A DNA stretch of 64,000 bases, taken from Syntrophomonadaceae bacterium. Lineage in GTDB: Bacteria > Bacillota > Dethiobacteria > DTU022. The position numbers and the translations under genes are program-made. The stretch spans positions 1-64,000 of the forward strand of contig SKOR01000034.1 of NCBI GenBank assembly GCA_007119965.1, in the 5' to 3' direction. The notes beneath the pieces are model-generated. The model was given only the letters and a program-made list of their open reading frames with translations. It ran no database searches and had not been told where the DNA came from. This document shows positions 27,063-35,781 of the stretch, piece after piece; position 1 is the stretch's first letter; each line of letters opens with the position of its first letter.

Positions 27063-28162
27063 TTTTTCCTCCTGTAAAATGGCAGTTTTATAATCCGGGC
27101 CCGGTATGACCGGGTGCGAATCATTAATTCCACTTCTTCAACCTGATCGGCTGCTTTGGGATCCAAAAACGCCATGGCAATAAACTTGTCCAGCGTCGGT
27201 GAATATGAACCACTGCTGACCCAGCCGATCTCGAAATCGCCGGATTTAACAGGGTACCCTTCGCGAGGCACACCGCGTTCGAGCATTTCAAGGCCGTAAA
27301 GCATCCTGTTCATCCCTTTTTCTTTCTGCTTCTTCAGGGCTGACCGGCCGTTAAAATCAACTTCCTTGTCGAGAGCGACAAAGCGGTCCAGGCGGGCCTG
27401 CAGGGGAGTCAACTCTTTGCTGAGTTCGTGCCCGTAGAGAGGCATCGATGCTTCCAGCCTCAGGACATCCCTGGAACCCAGTCCGGCAGGGTTTAATTCG
27501 TGTTTTTGCCCTGTATCCCAGACTGCGTCCCACAGGACTTCTGCCCCGTCATTCTTACAGTAGACTTCAAAACCGTCTTCTCCTGTATAGCCTGTACGGG
27601 AAACCAGACAGTCAACACCAGCCACCTTAACTTCAGGCAGGAAATGATAGTTCTTCATTTCTTTAAGCGGTGCATCGGTCAAAGGCTGTAGTATTGCCTC
27701 GCTGTTCGGGCCCTGAAGGGCTATCTGGGCATACTCGGGGGAAAGATTTTGCAGTCTTACATCGCCAAAAACATTTTCCTGGAACCAGGCATAGTCTTTA
27801 TCGGTGTTAGCCGCGTTAACTACCAGGAAAAAGTTTTCACCACTGATCCGGTAAACCAGGATATCATCAACAACGCCGCCGTCGGGGTAACAAACCGGGC
27901 TGTATATTATGGCATTATCTTTGAGCCTGGAAATATCATTGACCAGAATTTTTTGCAGGAATGCTTCAGCATCTTTGCCTTCAACGCTCACTTCCCCCAT
28001 GTGTGAAACGTCGAAGATGGTTGCTCTCCTGCGGGTATCATGGACTTCTTCAACCAACCCTTTCGGATACTGCACCGGAAGGAGCCAACCGCTGTAATCG
28101 ACAATTTTACCTTTTAATGCAACATGTTTTTCGTAGAACGGTGTTTTTTTTGCTTCGCTCAT
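27059..28162 (-). CDS. gcvT: Aminomethyltransferase, glycine cleavage T protein
   Basis: A 367-aa tetrahydrofolate-dependent enzyme that releases ammonia and makes methylene-tetrahydrofolate from the aminomethyl-lipoyl group of GcvH. Motifs: VDYSGWLLPVQYPKG, FDVSHMGE (about residues 51-58), SRTGYTGEDGFEVY and LEASMPLYGHEL. ATG 28162 has AAGGAGG upstream. First gene of the gcvT-H-PA-PB operon; a tandem glycine riboswitch lies directly upstream. Confidence 0.96.
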   Translation of the reverse strand: MSEAKKTPFYEKHVALKGKIVDYSGWLLPVQYPKGLVEEVHDTRRRATIFDVSHMGEVSVEGKDAEAFLQKILVNDISRLKDNAIIYSPVCYPDGGVVDDILVYRISGENFFLVVNAANTDKDYAWFQENVFGDVRLQNLSPEYAQIALQGPNSEAILQPLTDAPLKEMKNYHFLPEVKVAGVDCLVSRTGYTGEDGFEVYCKNDGAEVLWDAVWDTGQKHELNPAGLGSRDVLRLEASMPLYGHELSKELTPLQARLDRFVALDKEVDFNGRSALKKQKEKGMNRMLYGLEMLERGVPREGYPVKSGDFEIGWVSSGSYSPTLDKFIAMAFLDPKAADQVEEVELMIRTRSYRARIIKLPFYRRKK

Positions 28163-28215
28163 CAGCTTACCATCCTCCTTTCTTAAAAAATTTGAGTTAC
28201 TTAAGCTATAAATAC

Positions 28216-28253
28216 AAAAGGACAGAGAAAGCCCTGCGGCTTATGCTCTGTCC
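28216..28253 (-). terminator. Hairpin and T-run downstream of the glycine riboswitch (expression platform)
   Basis: On the minus strand GGACAGAG and CTCTGTCC (28220-28227 and 28246-28253 in plus coordinates) enclose a smaller AAGCC/GGCTT stem, followed by TTTT. It lies between the second glycine aptamer and gcvT. It is probably the terminator that glycine binding disrupts. Confidence 0.7.
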
Positions 28254-28254
28254 T

Positions 28255-28437
28255 TGATACCTGAGAGATTGCTCCCCTATACTATTAAGAGGCTTTCCCC
28301 GTCGGTGCCCCGCGGATACGGGTACTCTCCAGAGATGCGTCCCCCGATGGTACTGCAGCCTGAGAGTTTCCTCTTCGCCTGCCAGGCGTTGAGTTGCTCC
28401 TTCGGCGTCCTTAATTAAGGATCTCTCCCACAGGGTT
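28255..28437 (-). promoter_or_regulatory. Tandem glycine riboswitch
   Basis: Two successive gcv-type aptamers are readable on the minus strand. The first runs GGGAGAGATCC, GCCGAAGGAGCAA, then AAACTCTCAGG. The second runs CTGGAGAGTACC, CACCGACGGGGAAA, then AATCTCTCAGGTA. The paired GGAGAG/CTCTCAGG elements with GCCGAAGG-like cores are the glycine-riboswitch consensus, and the duplication is the usual tandem form. It should turn on gcvT-H-PA-PB when glycine is plentiful. Confidence 0.95.
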
Positions 28438-28708
28438 CATACGCAATATTTACTTTTTCTTATATTTTTCCTTTCTTCACAACACTGCAAATTCCTTCTC
28501 TATGAGAAAAAAAAATCAAAAAAATGGCACGTGACGGGGGTGCGGGGTACCTGTCGCCAGTTTTTCAGCCGATCAACCAAAATAAACACTGTTTTATAAA
28601 GTAAAAAATGATCTATTTACTCTGCCATATTCAGTTGTTGCTGTCTGCCGAAGAAACCTGCCAGCGTTGCGGCACTCCGCGTGCCAGGTCCCCCGCCAAC
28701 CCTGAACG
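28438..28708. other. Intergenic region upstream of the glycine riboswitch
   Basis: This 271-bp stretch must contain the gcv promoter on the minus strand. It holds AT-rich sequence next to the riboswitch (TATAAG near 28460) but no well-spaced -35/-10 pair that I would call. It also includes the region after the cupin stop. A GC-rich tract near 28527-28560 follows a run of A residues. No gene seen. Confidence 0.35.
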
Positions 28709-29083
28709 CTACTCTTTGCTATTAATTGCACAGGGCCGTGTGCCCTTCGGAACAATACATATAAAATCAAACCGGCCGCCGGGGCAGATAAAGTGATGCT
28801 CTTCGCCGGGGGCAACCAGGACGGCGCTGCCGGGTTGAAGCTCTACATCCTTCTCCGCTGTATGAAAGATTCCTTTCCCCTTTATGACGAATACCTGGTG
28901 CTCCCATTCATGGCTGTGCCACTCGGTAGCAATCTCACCGGATAAAGAAAAGTAGCGCATTTCAAAGTTTGGAGCACCTTCCGGTTCGCCCAGCAGCCAG
29001 CGTACCGTAGCCCGCCCTTTTGCTTTAAGCGGCCCGGGGGTTATGTCAATTTCTTCGGTCTTATCAAGATCTGTCATATACAT
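28709..29083 (-). CDS. Cupin-domain protein
   Basis: A 124-aa single-domain cupin. Metal-ligand residues are in WHSHEWEHQVFVIKGKG (about residues 52-68: His, His, Glu/His) and the second motif PGEEHHFI (about 91-98). The start is ATG 29083 with CGGAGG 7 bases upstream. It lies 16 bp after the NmrA-like gene and is likely co-transcribed with it. Ligand and reaction are unknown; small cupins of this form bind metals or act as isomerases or dioxygenases. Confidence 0.82.
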   Translation of the reverse strand: MYMTDLDKTEEIDITPGPLKAKGRATVRWLLGEPEGAPNFEMRYFSLSGEIATEWHSHEWEHQVFVIKGKGIFHTAEKDVELQPGSAVLVAPGEEHHFICPGGRFDFICIVPKGTRPCAINSKE

Positions 29084-29099
29084 AATGCAACCTCCGCTT

Positions 29100-29960
29100 C
29101 TATAAATTATAAACGAACTCGCGCCCGGCAAATTGAGCTAAACTGCCTGGGCTGCGTCCAAGCAGCCTGCCCAGGACAAAAGGACTGCCGCTTAAACCGT
29201 AAAGGCTGTAATAGAGAAACATTTTTTCCAGTGTATCCAGTTCATATGGCTGCAGGCCATTTTTTAAGGATCGGCTTCGCCAGTGATCAAGATTTATCTC
29301 TTCAGCCTTCACCTTGCACCCGAGGACATCCCCGATAATCGAGGCGGTTTCATGCTGTGTAATCGCTTCAATACCAACAATTTCGTAGACAGCATTTTTA
29401 TGCCCGGCCTCAGTTAAAACTACTGCGGCTGCTTCGCCCAAATCGACAAGATCAACAAGGCTTAAGGCCGTTTGGGGAGGATAAGGAACCCTGTAAAATC
29501 CCTCTCTGACTATTGCTTCCCGGGCGGCAAGTATATTTTGCATGTACGGCGCCGGCTGCAGAATAGTAAAATTAAGCCCTGATTCGAAGATCATCTCTTC
29601 GACACGCATCTTTTTCCAGTGATGGGGCATCTTTTCTGTTTGGGGGTGGAGGACCGAATGATAAACAAAGTGACCGAGCTTGTATTCGCGGGCGATATCT
29701 ATCGCCAGGCGCCCAATTTCAATTTCTTCCGGATGCATATTAGGGCAGATATGGTAAACTGCCCGAACCCCCTGCACCGCTTTGCGTAAGCCTGCAGGAT
29801 CGGTCAGATCGCCAATTACAGCTTCTTCAGCGCCCTGCCTTTCCAGCTCACGAACCTGCTCTTCGCTGCGCAGAAAAACCCGCACCTTCTGTCCGCGGGC
29901 AGCCAGGGCCTTGAGCACAGCCCTGCCGGTTTTGCCTGCCGCCCCTGTCAACAGGATCAT
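29100..29960 (-). CDS. NAD(P)-binding NmrA-like SDR-family protein
   Basis: A 286-aa atypical short-chain dehydrogenase. The dinucleotide motif is TGAAGKTGRAV (residues 5-15), with GDLTDPAGL and YHSVLHPQ typical of the NmrA/HSCARG-like group. It lacks the classical YxxxK catalytic pair, so it may be a redox sensor or a quinone/NAD(P)H-binding reductase. ATG 29960 has GGAGGGCGG upstream. Pairs with the downstream cupin gene. Confidence 0.8.
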   Translation of the reverse strand: MILLTGAAGKTGRAVLKALAARGQKVRVFLRSEEQVRELERQGAEEAVIGDLTDPAGLRKAVQGVRAVYHICPNMHPEEIEIGRLAIDIAREYKLGHFVYHSVLHPQTEKMPHHWKKMRVEEMIFESGLNFTILQPAPYMQNILAAREAIVREGFYRVPYPPQTALSLVDLVDLGEAAAVVLTEAGHKNAVYEIVGIEAITQHETASIIGDVLGCKVKAEEINLDHWRSRSLKNGLQPYELDTLEKMFLYYSLYGLSGSPFVLGRLLGRSPGSLAQFAGREFVYNL

Positions 29961-30301
29961 ATATCCGCCCTCCGCATATTTTGTTTAAATTTACTGTTAT
30001 TTTAAGCTTACTACAATTGATACCAAACCTCAACAGAAAAAGCTGACCTCGGAAACTATTTTTTCCCTGGGGGATAAGCCTCTTTAAAAGGAGAACCACG
30101 GGTAAGATATGAGCGATCAAAACCATGGTGTAACCTCTGACAAACTCTGATATAATGGGATTGAAAATATTGGCTTTTACTTTCCCGGAATTACAACCTG
30201 ATCGGACAGGGTACCGGGAGCAGGCGACCCTGTAAACAATGCTTAACACTGGAAGCCAGTAAAGAAAGTTTTTTTTCGTACAAAAACAGGGGGTGATTGC
30301 T
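29961..30301. other. Divergent intergenic region upstream of pnt
   Basis: This 341-bp region separates the minus-strand NmrA-like gene from the plus-strand transhydrogenase operon. A TATAAT at 30151-30156 preceded at 17 bases by GTGTAA is a possible plus-strand promoter, though the -35 is poor. No gene or clear RNA structure seen. Confidence 0.35.
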
Positions 30302-31480
30302 ATGTATTTTGAAAAGGTAATTGTTGGAATTCCCCGCGAAATTATGCCGGGAGAAAAAAGAGTGGCCGCTGTTCCCGATACAGTCGGTAAAATGGTAGCC
30401 TCGCAGGCCGAGGTTCTGATTGAATCGGGTGCCGGCAAAGGCGCTTACATAGACGACGGGGACTACAGCGAAAAAGGCGCGGAAATAGTCGCCGATGTCC
30501 GAGAGATCTATAACCGGGCCAATGTGATTTTAAAAGTTAAAGAGCCTCGCCATCATGAGGGACTGGACAGGCATGAAGCAGAACTGTTCCCGGAAAACAG
30601 CATGCTGATCAGTTTCCTGCATCCGGCTCACCCTTTTAACCACGAAGGGTTAAAAATCCTGGCCCGCAGGGGAATCACAAGTTATACCCTTGACGGAATT
30701 CCTCGAATTTCAAGGGCCCAGCAAATGGATTCTTTAACTTCTATGAGTACTGTAGCCGGTTACAAGTCTGTTATATTTGCCGCCAACCACCTGGGCCGTT
30801 TTATTCCGATGATGCCCACCTCCTTCGGGATCATCCAGCCGGCCCAATTCCTGGTTATCGGTACCGGAGTGGCCGGTCTGCAGGCTATTGCCACGGCCAA
30901 AAGGCTGGGAGCAAAAGTAAAAACCTTGGATATACGGCCGGAAGCCAATGAACAGGCGCGCAGCCTGGGGGCAGAAAATATAGATTTTGACGTGCCACAG
31001 GATCTGGCTGTCGGAGAAGGAGGTTACGCCCGCCGCCTGCCTGAAGAATGGTATGAGCGTGAAAAAGAGCTGCTTATTCCTCACATCGAGCAAAGTGACG
31101 CCGTTATCCTGGCCGCTTTAATCCCCGGTGAAGTAGCCCCGGTAATTGTCGATGAAAATATGGTGACCAGTATGAAAAAGGGGTCTGTTATCATTGATAT
31201 TTCAGCTGACCAGGGCGGCAACTGCTCACTTACACGCTGCGGCGAAGAATATAATTATGAAGGCATCACCATCAGCGGGATCCTGAATGTTCCTGCCACC
31301 CTTCCCGTAGATGCTACTAACATGTTTGCTCAGAGCACCTTCAATTTCCTGGATTATGTAGTTAAGGACGGTGCAGTTAAAACCGATACCGGAGACGAGA
31401 TTATCGGGGCAACGCTGGTTACCCATGAAGGCAAAATCGTTCACAGCGGCGCCCTCAGGGCCATGGAACAGGAAAAATAA
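30302..31480 (+). CDS. pntAA: NAD(P) transhydrogenase alpha subunit, soluble NAD(H)-binding part
   Basis: A 392-aa domain I protein of proton-translocating transhydrogenase. It opens VGIPREIMPGEKRVA and has the NAD-binding GTGVAGLQAIATAKRLGA, the RPEANEQARSLGA segment and RQD-loop region around IDISADQGGN. It binds NAD(H) and exchanges hydride with NADP(H) on PntB. ATG 30302 is favoured (GGGGG 6-10 bases upstream); an in-frame GTG three codons earlier sits on the ribosome site. The alpha subunit is split into two genes here, as in Rhodospirillum and many Bacillota. Confidence 0.93.
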   Translation: MYFEKVIVGIPREIMPGEKRVAAVPDTVGKMVASQAEVLIESGAGKGAYIDDGDYSEKGAEIVADVREIYNRANVILKVKEPRHHEGLDRHEAELFPENSMLISFLHPAHPFNHEGLKILARRGITSYTLDGIPRISRAQQMDSLTSMSTVAGYKSVIFAANHLGRFIPMMPTSFGIIQPAQFLVIGTGVAGLQAIATAKRLGAKVKTLDIRPEANEQARSLGAENIDFDVPQDLAVGEGGYARRLPEEWYEREKELLIPHIEQSDAVILAALIPGEVAPVIVDENMVTSMKKGSVIIDISADQGGNCSLTRCGEEYNYEGITISGILNVPATLPVDATNMFAQSTFNFLDYVVKDGAVKTDTGDEIIGATLVTHEGKIVHSGALRAMEQEK

Positions 31481-31513
31481 CTATCACAGCGCTTTAAGGA
31501 GTTGAACCGGTAA

Positions 31514-31819
31514 ATGCTTTATGCCATGTTTATTATTTTAATTGCAGCGGCTCTCCTGGGCTACAGGGTTATATCTGCAGTTCCCCCGCTGCTTCACACT
31601 CCCCTGATGTCCGGCATGAATGCCCTCTCCGGGGTCACGGTAATCGGTGCCCTGGCTGTTTTTGCGACCGTTCCCCGGGGAGCCGAAGGCTGGGCCGCAG
31701 CTGCCCTGATCCTGGCCATGATTAACGTAGTGGGCGGTTTTTGGGTTACCGAACGGATGCTGCGCATGTTCAAGGGTAAAAAGCGCGAGAGTGAGGTGCA
31801 GGAAATACCATGGCAGTAA
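31514..31819 (+). CDS. pntAB: NAD(P) transhydrogenase alpha subunit, membrane part
   Basis: A 101-aa membrane protein with about three to four helices, equivalent to the C-terminal hydrophobic part of PntA. HTPLMSGMNALSGVTVIGAL is the conserved second-helix segment and WVTERMLRMFKGKK the end. The ribosome site GGAG lies upstream of ATG 31514. It overlaps pntB by 10 bp. Confidence 0.92.
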   Translation: MLYAMFIILIAAALLGYRVISAVPPLLHTPLMSGMNALSGVTVIGALAVFATVPRGAEGWAAAALILAMINVVGGFWVTERMLRMFKGKKRESEVQEIPWQ

Positions 31820-33318
31820 CAATCGCTTTAGCAGTATTGATCGTGGCCGGTTTCCTGGCCGGCATACGCCTGATGCAATCTCCCGGCACCGCTCTCTGGG
31901 GCAACCGCCTGGGTGCACTCTCCATGCTTACCGCTATTATATGGACATTTATCGCCACAGAACAGGGTTCGACCTCTTCAGCCCTGCTTTATATTGCTAT
32001 CGGAGGCCTGGCCGGCCTGATCCTGGGTCAGTCGGTAAAGATGATCCACATGCCCCAGACCGTAGCCCTTTTGAACGGGTTTGGTGGGGCCGCTTCGGCA
32101 CTTGTAGTTTGGGCCGCTGTCCTGATCTATTCAGGCGATGGGGCTGAACTGCTTTTTTGGGGCACCTCGGGAATCGCCCTGGGCATTGGAGCCTTAACTT
32201 TCAGCGGAAGTATAATTGCCGTTTTAAAACTGCAGGGTCTGGCTTTCCGCAGGCCGATCCAGCTTCCCTGGCACGGCCATTTTTTACGAATTGCCATTTT
32301 AGCCGCTGCCCTGTTGATTATCTTCAACATCAGTACTGACGGCCTGCACTTCGCCCTGTTTATTCCTATTATCGCCCTGCTGGGGCTTCTGGCCGGTTTC
32401 CTGATGACCCTGCGAATTGGCGGAGCAGATATGCCGATTGTTATTTCCCTGCTTAATTCTTTCTCCGGGATTGCCGCCTCCATTGCCGGCCTGGCAGTGG
32501 GAAATATTATCCTTGCGGGCACAGGAGCTTTAGTTGGTGTGGCCGGTATGATTTTAACCCGCATTATGTGCAGGGCCATGAACCGCAACCTGATGTCGGT
32601 ACTGACCGGCTTCATCCCCGGTTCACACCAGAAAGGTGCCCCATCGGAAAAAAACAAACAGGCAGGTGACGCAGAGCCACCGGAGGATAGTCCTGCCGAA
32701 GAAGACAAGACCGGTACAAAAAACGGGCGCGAGGCGCCAGGGGAAGAAACCGCCACAGCTAAAACTGGCGGCGCCGAAGAGCCAGGCACAGCAAAAAGCC
32801 CGGAAGATGATCTGCAGGGGGCTCTTAAACAGGCAGAGCGTATCATTATCGTGCCCGGCTACGGCATGGCTGTTGCCCAGGCCCAAAATGCCCTCCGGCA
32901 GCTGGTAGATGCTCTCGAAGCACAGGGCAGCGAAGTTAAGTTTGCTATCCACCCGGTTGCGGGACGTATGCCGGGGCATATGAACGTTCTGCTGGCAGAA
33001 GCGGGCATTGACTATGAAAAACTAATGGATTTAGATGCTATCAATCCCCAGTTTGAACATGCCGACCTGGTGATTATCGTCGGGGCATGTGATGTGGTCA
33101 ACCCGGCAGCCAATGCTGCCGAAGGCACTCCTATTTCCGGAATGCCCATCCTGAATGCTGAAAAAGCCAGGCATGTCATTGTTTGTAATCTGGACGAAAA
33201 ACCGGGTTATTCGGGTGTGGACAACACCCTTTACGATCAGCCCCATGTGACGACCCTCTGGGGCGACGCTGCGGATACGGTGCCCCGCTTAACCGCCATG
33301 CTCGAGAAAGACAGTTAA
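31810..33318 (+). CDS. pntB: NAD(P) transhydrogenase beta subunit
   Basis: A 502-aa subunit combining the membrane proton channel (about residues 1-265, eight or nine helices) with the C-terminal NADP(H)-binding domain (about 340-500). The latter shows IVPGYGMAVAQAQ, HPVAGRMPGHMNVLLAEA, VIIVGACDVVNPAA and PGYSGVDN. Between them is a linker of about 65 residues rich in Glu, Pro, Ala, Gly and Lys, longer than the usual short connection and making the protein about 40 residues longer than typical PntB. The enzyme uses the proton gradient to drive NADPH formation from NADH. Confidence 0.93.
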   Translation: MAVTIALAVLIVAGFLAGIRLMQSPGTALWGNRLGALSMLTAIIWTFIATEQGSTSSALLYIAIGGLAGLILGQSVKMIHMPQTVALLNGFGGAASALVVWAAVLIYSGDGAELLFWGTSGIALGIGALTFSGSIIAVLKLQGLAFRRPIQLPWHGHFLRIAILAAALLIIFNISTDGLHFALFIPIIALLGLLAGFLMTLRIGGADMPIVISLLNSFSGIAASIAGLAVGNIILAGTGALVGVAGMILTRIMCRAMNRNLMSVLTGFIPGSHQKGAPSEKNKQAGDAEPPEDSPAEEDKTGTKNGREAPGEETATAKTGGAEEPGTAKSPEDDLQGALKQAERIIIVPGYGMAVAQAQNALRQLVDALEAQGSEVKFAIHPVAGRMPGHMNVLLAEAGIDYEKLMDLDAINPQFEHADLVIIVGACDVVNPAANAAEGTPISGMPILNAEKARHVIVCNLDEKPGYSGVDNTLYDQPHVTTLWGDAADTVPRLTAMLEKDS

Positions 33319-33370
33319 GCTATACAGCAGGGCAAATAATCCTGTTAAATTTAAATCCGCATAGATAGAC

Positions 33371-33415
33371 AAGCGTGTCCGGGATGGCAGAATCCCGGGC
33401 ACGCTTATCTATTTT
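33371..33415. terminator. Bidirectional terminator between pntB and the NAGPA gene
   Basis: Arms 33371-33385 (AAGCGTGTCCGGGAT) and 33392-33406 pair over 15 bases with one G-U, followed by ATCTATTTT on the plus strand and AT-rich sequence on the other side. It can serve both convergent genes. Confidence 0.85.
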
Positions 33416-34274
33416 ACTGTCTTACTAGTATATTATTGGCCACTAACCTCAAGCGTCCGTCCGAAGGCCTGTTTAAAACTCTGCCTTCATGGATCATCGC
33501 CGAACTGCCGCCCCCATCGAGGTTATAAGCATTGACCGCCCCACGCTCAATAAATAAGTCGCTTAAGCCGTTAATCGTAATGCCCGCGCTCCAACCGGCC
33601 TGCCGCCCGTCAATTACTATAAACAAAAAAGAACCGCAATCAAGTTGACCAACGGCTGTCCGGGGATGGCGATTTTCGCACTCGATATGCTGAGGCTCAC
33701 CTTCCACCACCAGGGCCGGGCCAAATGAGACGCCATAGGCCGGATTCATGTCCCTCAATGCATCATAACTATCCACCCAACCGCCGATCAGATTGTTTTC
33801 ACCATCGAAGCCGATAAAAATATCCCAGTTGTTATTAGTAGGCTTGAAACTGCCCTTAAGCTGACTATCAATTACTGTGTTGCCTATCGGTTCCCTCCCG
33901 ACATAACCTCCCCCATTTACTGCGAATACGGCCCTGTTGCGCTCAAAAGCTTTAAGGGTAGACTCCCTTCGATCGGTAACTATCATCGAACCGGGGTTTT
34001 TAACTACCGCCTCGTAGCCCCTGTAATCGCTTCCGATTATCTCGGTTATAATTATTTCGGTTTCCAGGCTCTCAACAACTTCAGGTTGCTTGCTTTCAGC
34101 AGCTTCAGGATTAACGATTACAGCATCAACCGATACTTTCGTTTCAAGTACTTCAAGCTTTTCTTTGCCTGCTGCAGTTTCAGTCTGCAAATCAACTGAA
34201 ATATTAGTCGCTGCCTTGTAGTTAAATGTTACATACAGTAAAGGCAGCAGCAAAACCCAGATAATTATCTTCAT
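33414..34274 (-). CDS. Phosphodiester glycosidase (NAGPA) domain protein, membrane-anchored or secreted
   Basis: A 286-aa protein with an N-terminal hydrophobic segment (about residues 4-20, IIIWVLLLPLLYVTF), a Val/Glu-rich linker, and a NAGPA (exopolysaccharide biosynthesis/EpsL-like, phosphodiester glycosidase) domain from about residue 90. Diagnostic stretches are FAVNGGGY, GVSFGPALV, PRTAVGQLD and NLDGGGSSAM. The family acts outside the cell on glycans, often cell-wall or spore-associated; the substrate is unknown. ATG 34274 has GGGGCCGG upstream. It converges on the pnt operon. Confidence 0.85.
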   Translation of the reverse strand: MKIIIWVLLLPLLYVTFNYKAATNISVDLQTETAAGKEKLEVLETKVSVDAVIVNPEAAESKQPEVVESLETEIIITEIIGSDYRGYEAVVKNPGSMIVTDRRESTLKAFERNRAVFAVNGGGYVGREPIGNTVIDSQLKGSFKPTNNNWDIFIGFDGENNLIGGWVDSYDALRDMNPAYGVSFGPALVVEGEPQHIECENRHPRTAVGQLDCGSFLFIVIDGRQAGWSAGITINGLSDLFIERGAVNAYNLDGGGSSAMIHEGRVLNRPSDGRLRLVANNILVRQ

Positions 34275-34510
34275 AACCGGCCCCTTTAAGAAATAAATTT
34301 ATTTGCTCTTCTTGCAGTTTTTTTTCCTGATAGTGTTCGCAAATAATAATCTTTCCCGAAGCTTCTGCTGTTGTTAACAATAGAACCTGGAATATATGTT
34401 TTGCTTCCTGAGGGGGTTTTCACTTTTATTCCAAAATATACCTCCTTCCGGAAAGCATGCTTGATGATTATACACGGTCAAATGCAGCGTGACAACAGAA
34501 AGGCATATAA

Positions 34511-34555
34511 AATAAGTTAACAAAAAGAAGCCTGTCTTCTTTTTGTTAACTTATT
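34511..34555. terminator. Long AT-rich perfect inverted repeat, probable terminator of the DUF2177 gene
   Basis: The arms 34511-34530 and 34536-34555 are exact 20-base reverse complements around the loop CCTGT. The stem is AT-rich and T-rich on both sides. Read on the minus strand it follows the DUF2177 stop by about 30 bp, so termination is the simplest role. It lies in a 313-bp gap (34275-34587) in which I see no convincing gene; a GGAAGGAGG sequence near 34443 has no start codon at normal distance. Confidence 0.6.
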
Positions 34556-34587
34556 TATAAGGGGTGGGGCGCGGAGCAGCACGCTGG

Positions 34588-34989
34588 TCAGAAAGTTGCT
34601 TTGCCGTAGAAAAACCCAATCAGTGAAAGCAGGGCCGATAAAGTGGAGCCCCAGACAAGATCAATCACGGTCACCTTGAGAGGCCAGCCCTTCAGCGTAG
34701 CCAGGTTGGTCAGATCATACGTAGCGTAACAGATGAAACCGAAGAAAGCGCCGGTCCACAAAGCGTAAAACCAGCTTTCCTGCCCGAGCGACGGGTAAAT
34801 CACAAAGAAAATCAGACCGGCTATGAATAGAAGGTAAAATACAACAGCAGCCGGCCAGTTAACCTTTTCACTCATCAAAAAACCGAGCTGATCACGGTAA
34901 AACTTTTTGGCCACCAGCCCCAGCCAGATCATATCAATTACAAGAAATGCGCCTAACACCACAAGGTAAAGCAGTATAAAGTTCAACAT
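34588..34989 (-). CDS. DUF2177-family membrane protein
   Basis: A 133-aa membrane protein with four hydrophobic segments. The family signature is visible in LVVLGAFLVIDMIWLG, the FYRDQLG loop, and GAFFGFICYATYDLTNLATLKGWP (residues 82-105). Function unknown. GGGGCTGAGG precedes the ATG. It follows the DUF1295 gene by about 20 bp; these two families often neighbour each other, suggesting a joint membrane-lipid-related task. Confidence 0.85.
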   Translation of the reverse strand: MLNFILLYLVVLGAFLVIDMIWLGLVAKKFYRDQLGFLMSEKVNWPAAVVFYLLFIAGLIFFVIYPSLGQESWFYALWTGAFFGFICYATYDLTNLATLKGWPLKVTVIDLVWGSTLSALLSLIGFFYGKATF

Positions 34990-35007
34990 ACCTCAGCCCC
35001 TTCAGGG

Positions 35008-35781
35008 TTATTTTTTTTTCGGAAACCAGGGAAAAAATTTGCTGGTAACTTTAGCATATTCCCGGAATTCAGGGTTGTCCTTATATTTTTTCTCCAGCAT
35101 CGGCACCCCGGAAACATAGAGCAGTAAAAATGTAATGGCCAGGGGGCTGATTATGGCGCTCCAACCGAAAGGAACTGAAAGTGATAACAGGAAAATTCCC
35201 CACCACATGGTAGCTTCCCCAAAGTAATTAGGATGCCTTGAATATTTCCATAGGCCAACATTTATAATCCGACCCTTGTTGGCAGGATCTTTCTTAAACT
35301 CGGCCATCTGCTTATCTCCAACCGATTCAAAATAGAAACCGACAAGCCAGACCAGCAGGCCGAGGTAATCAAGGGCATTTAAGCCGGGTTCAGGGTTGGC
35401 ATTTACCAGGATAATCGGGTAGCCGATGACCAGCATTAGAAAACCCTGCAGCATGAAAACCTGTAAAAAAGCCCGGGGCACCAACCAACGGCCCCACTCC
35501 CTGCGCCACCTGGCATAGCGAAAATCCTCCGGCTTGCCCCAGTTGCGCCTGACGATGTAATAAGTCAGCCTGCCACCCCATATGGTGACCAGCAGGAGAA
35601 GAAGTAAATTTCTTTCCGCGTAAGCTCCCTGGATAAAGAGTGTGGCCAGGGCTACTACAATAAACCCGGCTCCCCAGCCCATGTCAACGATAGAATTGTT
35701 ACGAATAAGCTGGGCCACAAGGAAAAACAGGAAAAAATATATGAATACCACGATTGCTGCCTGAACCATCAAGTCAGTCAT
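35008..35781 (-). CDS. DUF1295-family membrane protein (steroid-5-alpha-reductase/ICMT-like fold)
   Basis: A 257-aa polytopic protein with about seven hydrophobic segments. The C-terminal half holds the recognisable [20 protein letters not shown] (about 186-205), shared with steroid 5-alpha-reductase and isoprenylcysteine methyltransferase-like enzymes, and the end reads [25 protein letters not shown] near the N-terminus is also typical. ATG 35781 has GAAGAGGTG upstream; an upstream in-frame start lacks one. Reaction unknown, probably NADPH- or SAM-dependent lipid modification. Confidence 0.85.
   Translation of the reverse strand: MTDLMVQAAIVVFIYFFLFFLVAQLIRNNSIVDMGWGAGFIVVALATLFIQGAYAERNLLLLLLVTIWGGRLTYYIVRRNWGKPEDFRYARWRREWGRWLVPRAFLQVFMLQGFLMLVIGYPIILVNANPEPGLNALDYLGLLVWLVGFYFESVGDKQMAEFKKDPANKGRIINVGLWKYSRHPNYFGEATMWWGIFLLSLSVPFGWSAIISPLAITFLLLYVSGVPMLEKKYKDNPEFREYAKVTSKFFPWFPKKK

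Noticed and set aside
34286-34423. A 45-codon minus-strand frame starting at GTG 34423, with GGAAGGAGG further upstream
   Set aside because: The ribosome site is about 17 bases from the GTG, too far, and the polar product has no recognisable features. Not listed as a gene.
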